From RGIG3102 sp964507095 (GTDB lineage: Bacteria > Bacillota > Clostridia > Oscillospirales > Ruminococcaceae), in NCBI GenBank assembly GCA_964507095.1, contig CAZDOS010000009.1:1-44965 (forward strand): 44,965 bases of DNA. The letters are read 5' to 3'. Shown here in pieces: positions 40,441 to 44,965 of the stretch. Under the pieces are notes generated by a model. It ran no database searches and was not told where the DNA came from. It was given only the letters and a program-made list of their open reading frames with translations. A program made the position numbers and the translations under genes. Positions within the stretch are counted from its first letter, which is position 1; each line of letters starts with the position of its first letter.

Positions 40441-41178
40441 TTATCGCTCTTCCTTCATGGGAAATGCCTTGACAAGATAGAACAGGTATCCGCCCAGAAC
40501 GACCACGATCATAGCGAGATTGAGCATCATCTCTGCCTTAGGGCTTAAGTTCCCTTCTGCCGAAAAGACTTTAAGCGCATTGTTCGCGGAATGGAACAGG
40601 ATACACGGGACCAATGACTTTCCGTGATAAAAGATCAATACGAGCACGAAACCGATCAGAACGGCAAACACGATCTGGATAAAAGACGATAACAGATCCC
40701 TTCCGTTTCCGTTGAAAAGATTCACGATATGACCTATCCCGAATGTCAGCGAAGAAACGATGATTGCTGACTTCAGGTTATCCTTCTGCATCGCTCTGAA
40801 CAGAAAACCGCGGAAAATGATCTCCTCAAGAAAACCGACGCACCACATGCTGATGAAAAACAGCGCTGCTTCCAGAATGCCGTATTGCAGGCTGATCCCT
40901 TCCCAGAATGGTGTTGATGCAATGAGAGCAAGAGGCAGATAATACAGGAAACGCTTCGCGGGAACTTCGGACTTGCATAATCCGTATTTATCGTTCAGAT
41001 GATTGTCTCGTATCCATAAAAACAGTATCAGCGACATCACGATGTGCAACGCTGCCGTTATGGACTTTGTGATGCCGATGCTTTCTGAAAGCTGGTCCGC
41101 AAGGCTTGTCAGGACTACATATGCAACGATCCACAGGATTGCAAAGGTGGTCTCACTCTTCTGATACAGTTTAGTCAT
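40441..41178 (-). CDS. CPBP-family intramembrane metalloprotease
   Basis: This 245-residue polytopic membrane protein has about eight hydrophobic segments. The CPBP/Abi motifs are complete: EEIIFRGFLFRA (Glu-Glu and Arg), SLTFGIGHIV (His) and ILFHSANNAL (His-Asn). Bacterial homologues are linked to peptide processing, bacteriocin self-immunity or membrane stress; the substrate here is unknown. The start at ATG 41178 lies inside the last codons of the TetR gene (8-base overlap), so both are made from one regulated transcript. The ORF could begin further upstream (41199), but that would extend it deeper into tetR without a better ribosome site. Confidence 0.88.
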   Translation of the reverse strand: MTKLYQKSETTFAILWIVAYVVLTSLADQLSESIGITKSITAALHIVMSLILFLWIRDNHLNDKYGLCKSEVPAKRFLYYLPLALIASTPFWEGISLQYGILEAALFFISMWCVGFLEEIIFRGFLFRAMQKDNLKSAIIVSSLTFGIGHIVNLFNGNGRDLLSSFIQIVFAVLIGFVLVLIFYHGKSLVPCILFHSANNALKVFSAEGNLSPKAEMMLNLAMIVVVLGGYLFYLVKAFPMKEER

Positions 41179-41725
41179 TTTGATCTCTTCCTCCCTCAAT
41201 TCCTTCTGCGATAATTATCAACGCTCTTCGGATAGCGTCAGGATCATATTTCATCCCATTGTTTGCGATCAGACTTGCATAGCCGTGAACAACGGTCACC
41301 AAAGGCTCAAAAAAGGCAACCGCATCTTCCGTCGTCATTCCTTCTTCTGCGCTGACAGTAGCAAGAACACCGGCTGTTTCCGGTGCCATGATCAGGTCCT
41401 CAAGGCTGAGGCCGGAAAAACGACCTGTCTGAAAAAGAAAACGGAACAGCTGCGGCTCCTCCTGTGCAAACTGGATATATCTGATCCCCATTTCAAGAAG
41501 ATCTTCGCCCTCGAGTATATATTCGCTGTGAAATGCATCCGCTTTCCTGTAAGTGAGATCCTTCAGGACCTCCGTATCGGGAAACTGATACATTATCGGC
41601 TGAGTGGAGCACCCGAGGAAAGAAGCAAGGTTTCTCACCGTCAGTGCTTCATGGCCCTGTTCCCTGATCAGCCTGAAGGCGCCGTCTATCATGGCTTCTT
41701 TTGTTGTCGTTGGTTTCTTCGGCAT
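41171..41725 (-). CDS. TetR-family transcriptional regulator
   Basis: This 184-residue repressor-like protein has an N-terminal helix-turn-helix (about residues 10-50: KEAMIDGAFRLIREQGHEAL, RNLASFLGCSTQPIMYQF). A helical ligand-binding domain has RYIQFAQEEPQLFRFLFQTG and a C-terminal helix with a TetR_C-type WHG-like pattern. ATG 41725, behind AAGAGGTG, was chosen over the in-frame GTG at 41734. It overlaps the CPBP gene, and a large palindrome covers its own promoter, so it probably controls itself and the protease. Confidence 0.88.
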   Translation of the reverse strand: MPKKPTTTKEAMIDGAFRLIREQGHEALTVRNLASFLGCSTQPIMYQFPDTEVLKDLTYRKADAFHSEYILEGEDLLEMGIRYIQFAQEEPQLFRFLFQTGRFSGLSLEDLIMAPETAGVLATVSAEEGMTTEDAVAFFEPLVTVVHGYASLIANNGMKYDPDAIRRALIIIAEGIEGGRDQND

Positions 41726-41739
41726 GGAATTCACCTCTT

Positions 41740-41765
41740 AATATTATAACAGTTGTTATTATATT
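41740..41765. promoter_or_regulatory. Probable TetR operator
   Basis: A 26-base near-perfect palindrome has arms AATATTATAACA and TGTTATTATATT around a GT centre, with one mismatch per arm. It covers the -10 box and start region of the tetR promoter, the standard place for autorepression. Confidence 0.8.
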
Positions 41766-41786
41766 TCAGGTTCATTCTTCTGTCAA
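41758..41786 (-). promoter_or_regulatory. Consensus sigma-A promoter of TetR-CPBP operon
   Basis: On the minus strand TTGACA is separated by 17 bases from TATAAT, a perfect match to consensus, with the palindromic operator overlapping the -10. Such a strong promoter fits an operon kept off by its repressor. Confidence 0.9.
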
Positions 41787-41813
41787 GTACTGCCAACGGA
41801 CTTTCATACATTC

Positions 41814-41851
41814 AAAAAATCCGGAAACTGGCATGCGTGTCAGTCTCCGGC
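41814..41851 (-). terminator. Repeat-type terminator, copy 2 (after chromate transporter operon)
   Basis: On the minus strand GCCGGAGACTGACACG and CGTGTCAG/CTGGCATG-type arms, then TTTCCGG, are followed by six T, 24 bases after the ChrA stop. The copy resembles those at 40363 and 44800. Similarity to the third copy runs on past the hairpin for about 25 bases towards the gene end. Confidence 0.8.
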
Positions 41852-41874
41852 TGTGTGATGTCATTATTCAGTTT

Positions 41875-42435
41875 TTATAGTCCGTATGCGGCTACGCCGG
41901 CAACAGCGGACAGGCAGATGAGCAGGATTGGCGATATGCCGCCTTTCTTTACCTTTCTTGAACCGAAATATATCGCCCCAAGAATCCGTGTCAGAACCAG
42001 GGGACGGATCTGTATCATACTGTCTTGAATGACAAATCCGTTCCTTATTATCATATATACTCCGGTGGCAAGGATTATACCTATCATGCATGGCTTCAGT
42101 CCGCGGAGGACTGCCTGCACATATTGGTTCTTAAGCACTGCCTTCAAGAGCGCTGTCACCAGAATGATAATGATGAATGACGGAAGGATAACGGCAAGTG
42201 TTGCGACCAGTGAACCGAGGATGCCAAACTGCGAGCTTCCTACATAGGTAGCAAGGTTTACCATGATCGGTCCTGGGGTGCTCTCGCTGACAGCGATCAT
42301 ATAGGTCAGCATTTCATCGTCTATCCAACCGTAAGAAAGAACTACGTCGCGGATCAGCGGTATTGCACCATATGCGCCGCCAAAAGCAAAACAGCCGACC
42401 TTGAGAAAACCGATGAACAATTCAATCAGGATCAT
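41875..42435 (-). CDS. Chromate transporter half (ChrA C-terminal-type domain)
   Basis: This 186-residue membrane protein is one half of a split ChrA-type transporter: GFLKVGCFAFGGAYGAIPLI, AVSESTPGPIMVNLATYVG and a hydrophobic C-terminal region. Short-chain ChrA proteins occur as pairs that insert in opposite orientation and work as a heterodimer. Its ATG overlaps the stop of the other half (ATGA). The family is named for chromate efflux, but pairs in anaerobes may move other oxyanions; the substrate is unproven. Confidence 0.88.
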   Translation of the reverse strand: MILIELFIGFLKVGCFAFGGAYGAIPLIRDVVLSYGWIDDEMLTYMIAVSESTPGPIMVNLATYVGSSQFGILGSLVATLAVILPSFIIIILVTALLKAVLKNQYVQAVLRGLKPCMIGIILATGVYMIIRNGFVIQDSMIQIRPLVLTRILGAIYFGSRKVKKGGISPILLICLSAVAGVAAYGL

Positions 42436-43007
42436 TTATCTGTACCTCCCTTTGCGGCAGGCTTTCTGAACATATAAATAATCAGGCTGATCGACCCTGC
42501 GGTAAGCATCAGTATAATGGAAGAAATCCTGACAGATAAAAAGTCGATCAGCAACATGGCTGCAAATGCGCAGAGCATAAATGCCCTAGGCATCAGCTTC
42601 TTCTGCATCTTCCGAAGCAGCTTTATGGCAGCATCCATGATCAGGATTCCGACTGCGATCTTGATGCCCAGGAAAGCATGTGCAATCCAAGTGATCTCAA
42701 GAAAATGATCCAGGAATTTCGATATTGCAAAAATGATGCAAAAAGATGGAAGGATCATCCCGATCGTAGCGAGCAGCGCACCGGCAAAGCCCTTCTGCTT
42801 GTAACCGACGTAAGTAGCGCAATTGATGGCGATCGGACCCGGAGTAGATTCAGCGATTACGGTGATGTCCATCATCTCATCTCCGGTGATCCACTTTTTC
42901 TTTTCCACGCAAGTATCCTCAATCAGTGAGATCATGGCATAACCGCCGCCGAAGGTGAACATACCAACCTTTGCAAAAGTCAAAAACAGATCCAACAGAA
43001 GATTCAT
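42432..43007 (-). CDS. Chromate transporter half (ChrA N-terminal-type domain)
   Basis: This 191-residue membrane protein is the partner half of the split ChrA transporter: TFAKVGMFTFGGGYAMISLI, VIAESTPGPIAINCATYVGY and five to six hydrophobic segments. The start at 43007 has GAGGGT before it; the in-frame start at 43031 lies upstream of that ribosome site and was rejected. It lies 48 bases downstream of the DUF134/NifX-type regulator and overlaps the second half by four bases, so all three genes form one operon. Confidence 0.88.
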   Translation of the reverse strand: MNLLLDLFLTFAKVGMFTFGGGYAMISLIEDTCVEKKKWITGDEMMDITVIAESTPGPIAINCATYVGYKQKGFAGALLATIGMILPSFCIIFAISKFLDHFLEITWIAHAFLGIKIAVGILIMDAAIKLLRKMQKKLMPRAFMLCAFAAMLLIDFLSVRISSIILMLTAGSISLIIYMFRKPAAKGGTDK

Positions 43008-43055
43008 TCTATGACCCTCTCTGAGAAACAACTCGACACGGTGACATCTATAGTC

Positions 43056-43796
43056 TTAATCTGCTTGATGATGTTCGCAGCCGTGGCCTTCACAATTCTG
43101 ATGATCGCATTCGTGCCCCTCCCCATCATGGTTATGGTGGTCGCACTTCGCATCAGGATCGAATTCCAGCGTTCCGTCGGCAAATGCTCTTGCAGCTGCA
43201 TCCGTTGATCCCTGAATCCCTGCATAAAGCCTGATCCCTGCATCGGAAAGTGCCATCTTAGCACCCATACCAATGCCTCCGCAGATCAGGGCGTCCGCTT
43301 TAACAGCCTGCAAAAAGCCTGCAAGCGCGCCATGACCGCTTCCGTCGGTGCTGACGATCTGTTCATTTACGATCTTGCCCTCTTCAATATCGTACAGCTT
43401 AAACTGCTCTGTACGACCGAAGTGCCGGAAGATTTCTCCGTTATCATATGTGACTGCGATTCTCATTATGTGTATTCCTTTCTCTATGATCTCCTGACCG
43501 ATCTCTACCGGTTCGTATTCGAAGTGTCCGCCCGTGATCAATAGCCTCTTCCCGTTTACAAGGGCGTCTGCGACTTTTTTCCTTGCACTGTCATAGATGG
43601 CTGTAACGGTAGTTCGGGCAATGTTCATTCTTGAAGCGCAAGCCTCCTGGGTGAGGCCTTCGTCATCCAATAATCTCAATGTCTCAAATTCGTCAACCGT
43701 CATCTGAACATTTTCTGTGGCTGTAATGTCGTCAGGCGAGAAACTGCGAAAGACCGGGAGCCGCTCTATTCTGCGTAATCTGAATGGTCTAGGCAT
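43056..43796 (-). CDS. DUF134 DNA-binding domain fused to NifX/NifB-type metal-cofactor-binding domain
   Basis: This is a 246-residue fusion. The N-terminal DUF134 part (about residues 1-95: MPRPFRLRRIERLPV, TVDEFETLRLLDDEGLTQ, ASRMNIARTTVTAIYDSAR) contains a helix-turn-helix. The second domain (about 105-215: MRIAVTYDNGEIFRHFGRTE, DALICGGIGMGAKMALSDAG, GSTDAAARAFADGTLE) is the NifX/NafY dinitrogenase-cofactor fold. The C-terminal tail of about 30 residues is very rich in His, Cys and acidic residues and should bind metal. The ATG 43796 follows AGGAG. It heads an operon with the split ChrA genes, and paired palindromes lie at its promoter, pointing to a metal- or redox-sensing autoregulator (inference). 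Confidence 0.88.
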   Translation of the reverse strand: MPRPFRLRRIERLPVFRSFSPDDITATENVQMTVDEFETLRLLDDEGLTQEACASRMNIARTTVTAIYDSARKKVADALVNGKRLLITGGHFEYEPVEIGQEIIEKGIHIMRIAVTYDNGEIFRHFGRTEQFKLYDIEEGKIVNEQIVSTDGSGHGALAGFLQAVKADALICGGIGMGAKMALSDAGIRLYAGIQGSTDAAARAFADGTLEFDPDAKCDHHNHDGEGHECDHQNCEGHGCEHHQAD

Positions 43797-43809
43797 AAGA
43801 TCTCCTTTC

Positions 43810-43821
43810 TGACATATGTCA
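43810..43821. promoter_or_regulatory. Palindromic operator, downstream site
   Basis: TGACATATGTCA is a perfect 12-base palindrome starting 7 bases after the -10 box of the DUF134 gene promoter and ending 13 bases before its ATG. Its GACATATGTC core is identical to that of the upstream site, with centres 34 bases apart. Confidence 0.75.
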
Positions 43822-43827
43822 GTATAC

Positions 43828-43856
43828 ATAATAGGTCTGAAAGCGACATATGTCAA
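43828..43856 (-). promoter_or_regulatory. Promoter of DUF134-ChrA operon
   Basis: On the minus strand TTGACA is separated by 17 bases from TATTAT. The -35 hexamer is embedded in the upstream palindrome, and the second palindrome covers the start region. Confidence 0.85.
43845..43854. promoter_or_regulatory. Palindromic operator, upstream site over -35
   Basis: GACATATGTC overlaps the TTGACA -35 box, so protein bound here would exclude RNA polymerase. It shares its core with the downstream site. Confidence 0.75.
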
Positions 43857-43884
43857 CAATCTTAAATAAAATCCTAGAGAAAGA

Positions 43885-44427
43885 TCATTTCATCTGTTTT
43901 TCAAAGCGGAACATTCCGGCATTGCTCCCATCATCATGAATGCTTTCACCATCACTGTCCGGATCATTCAGATCCGGATGGCGGCTGTTATAGAACTCAA
44001 CTATGTGGAAACCGCATTTATTGACATAAAAATGGATATTCCTGGTCTCGAAGTACGGAGTGCATGTTTCCCATACCCTGGTTTCCGGATACAAGCGTTC
44101 AACTTCCTGCCATGCGGCATACCCGATGCCCTTGCTGTGGGCTCGGGGATGGACAAACAGCAGTTCCAGTTCATTATGCTGAGTCACCTCATCGATCTTG
44201 ATGACGAGGCCGCCGACCATCTTGCCGTCTTCCCTGATGACATATGCCGTGCCGTGATCGATACTGTTTTCTATCGTTTCTCGTGAAATTATCTCGCCGT
44301 TCTCTTCAAAGTGATCGTCTCGTTCCCCGAATTCCTCCAAAGCACCATATCTGAAAGCGTATTGGTTGTCCAGAATAAACTGTTCTCTGTCATCATCCGT
44401 AAGAAGTGTAAGAGTAATGATTGCCAT
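43885..44427 (-). CDS. GNAT-family N-acetyltransferase
   Basis: This 180-residue acetyl-CoA-dependent transferase has the GNAT core: VIREDGKMVGGLVIKID (beta2-3), ELELLFVHPRAHSKGIGYAA (beta4 and the acetyl-CoA pyrophosphate loop), WETCTPYFETRNIHFYVNKC and FHIVEFYNSRHPD (beta5-7). The acceptor is unknown. The ATG lies behind GAAGGAGG. The gene is preceded by a promoter, a leader of about 150 bases and a strong terminator that ends just before the ribosome site, so expression probably depends on antitermination. Confidence 0.9.
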   Translation of the reverse strand: MAIITLTLLTDDDREQFILDNQYAFRYGALEEFGERDDHFEENGEIISRETIENSIDHGTAYVIREDGKMVGGLVIKIDEVTQHNELELLFVHPRAHSKGIGYAAWQEVERLYPETRVWETCTPYFETRNIHFYVNKCGFHIVEFYNSRHPDLNDPDSDGESIHDDGSNAGMFRFEKQMK

Positions 44428-44445
44428 TCAAAAAGCCTCCTTCAC

Positions 44446-44488
44446 AAAAAAAGTCTCGGCAACATAAGGCACAAGCCTATGTTCCGAG
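44446..44488 (-). terminator. Attenuator terminator in GNAT leader
   Basis: On the minus strand CTCGG, ACAT and GGC arms form a stem of about 13 pairs with small bulges, followed by seven T, and end only about 18 bases before the GNAT ATG. A competing CGAG-TGAG-CTCG hairpin just upstream shares the 5' arm and could act as an antiterminator. The class of leader is not recognised. Confidence 0.8.
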
Positions 44489-44593
44489 CTCACTCGACAT
44501 CTTATCCAACAGGCGGCCTGCAAAGCACCAGCTTTACGATCCCCTACGCTACGGCGTACTGTCATCCGATGACCGATATTTGATTCGCATGGC

Positions 44594-44622
44594 ATTATAT
44601 CATCATAAACGTGGAAGTTCAA
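44594..44622 (-). promoter_or_regulatory. Promoter of GNAT leader transcript
   Basis: On the minus strand TTGAAC is separated by 17 bases from TATAAT, placing the start about 150 bases upstream of the GNAT ATG. The stretch between here and the edge (44623-44846) holds no gene I can support, apart from the terminator-type repeat. Confidence 0.85.
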
Positions 44623-44799
44623 GCCACAGGAACCGTCTTTGCGTCGATTTCAGGGATAGCGGTCTTTACGGCGTTTATATGTTTCCGAGGGATGATATGT
44701 ATGCAAGTCAGGATTCGGGGAGAACATGTAGTCCTAGGCATTCTCTTTATTAATCATCATATGACTCCTGGCATTAACATCAGAATCTGAAACCAAAGG

Positions 44800-44830
44800 T
44801 CGGAAGCTGACACATTGTCAGCCTCCGGCT
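44800..44830 (-). terminator. Repeat-type terminator, copy 3
   Basis: On the minus strand GCCGGAGGCTGACA-ATG-TGTCAGCTTCCG lies 17 bases after the stop of the partial ORF at the edge. It resembles the other two copies but has a poor T-run. Confidence 0.6.
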
Positions 44831-44846
44831 ATGTAATGGTCAATAT

Positions 44847-44965
44847 TCAGTTTGATGATCCCGACAAACCAGAAGTTGTCTGTTTATGCAGAACGCAGTT
44901 ATATCGAACTGCTGGCCCGTCAGGGTATTCAATGACGATCTTCTCCTCCGAAAAGCCGCATTTGC
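44847..44965 (-). CDS. Partial ORF of unknown function (C-terminal end)
   Basis: An open frame enters from the window edge and stops with TGA at 44847-44849. About 39 residues are visible (KCGFSEEKIVIEYPDG, PAVRYNCVLHKQTTSGLSGS). I do not recognise it. Support comes from the terminator-type repeat just downstream, which follows genes at its other two sites. The start and full length lie outside the window. Confidence 0.4.
   Translation of the reverse strand, partial: KCGFSEEKIVIEYPDGPAVRYNCVLHKQTTSGLSGSSN

Noticed and set aside
44619..44741. 40-codon minus-strand ORF whose end reads NAVKTAIPEIDAKTVPVA
   Set aside because: It vaguely resembles a decayed domain end, but it has only a weak, badly spaced ribosome site, overlaps the GNAT -35 box and has no recognisable homologue.
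1..44965. CRISPR array, prophage or toxin-antitoxin locus
   Set aside because: No regularly spaced repeats, phage structural genes or paired small toxin-antitoxin genes were seen on either strand.

Overview
The window looks like a chromosomal contig from an anaerobic, gut-type Clostridia bacterium (Bacillota, probably Lachnospiraceae-like). Supporting signs are sigma-A promoters with 17-base spacers, strong Shine-Dalgarno sites, many rho-independent terminators, a guanine riboswitch on a BMP-type nucleoside ABC operon, a GatCAB amidotransferase operon, large hybrid histidine kinases with the H-box FNMSHDIRTPMN, an Fe-S aldo/keto reductase and a LysRS carrying a C-terminal tRNA-binding domain. 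It is a draft or metagenomic scaffold. There are two 10-N gaps, and the second is joined to about 200 bases that resemble mammalian repeat DNA, so one gene (lysS) is artificially split.

Layout. 0-5.4 kb (minus): guanine riboswitch, BMP lipoprotein, intercistronic terminator, ATPase and two permeases, a purine-nucleoside importer. 5.5-11.3 kb (minus): two hybrid sensor kinases in tandem; one has a Cache-like extracellular sensor, and the other is an APC-type amino-acid permease fused to a histidine kinase and receiver. 11.4-14.2 kb (minus): HAD phosphatase, DUF4256, YczE-like membrane protein, ABM monooxygenase. 14.3-18.5 kb: a decaying stretch with a redoxin gene broken by TAA, an IS200-type element, an amidohydrolase, a small membrane protein and a methyltransferase broken by TAG behind an operator-bearing promoter. 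18.5-21.4 kb (minus): two lipoproteins and a YD-repeat protein of unknown role. 21.5-26.7 kb (minus): lysS, greA and an EF-G paralogue. 26.8-31.9 kb: TIGR04076 protein, alpha/beta hydrolase, a GH1 plus ROK beta-glucoside pair, and the Fe-S aldo/keto reductase. 32-35.2 kb (plus): a polytopic GT-C-like protein with a polyprenyl-phosphate glycosyltransferase. 35.4-36.9 kb: tRNA-Arg(CCT), an XRE regulator and an aberrant SipW-type signal peptidase. 36.9-40.3 kb (minus): gatC-gatA-gatB. 40.4-45 kb (minus): a TetR-CPBP operon, a DUF134/NifX-type regulator with a split chromate-type transporter, a GNAT gene behind an attenuator, and a partial gene at the edge.

How the genes work together. The clearest self-contained regulatory unit is at 41.9-43.9 kb. 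There a fused DNA-binding and metal-cofactor-binding protein with a Cys/His-rich tail heads an operon with both ChrA halves. Two identical palindromes lie at its promoter, one covering the -35 and one just after the -10, which suggests autoregulation by a metal, redox or oxyanion signal. Next to it, the TetR-CPBP pair has a perfect consensus promoter overlapped by a 26-base palindrome. Near-identical terminator hairpins recur after three gene units between 40.3 and 44.9 kb. The APC-kinase fusion and its neighbour form a second candidate system: both end in receiver domains with no DNA-binding output nearby, so their downstream partner lies outside the window.
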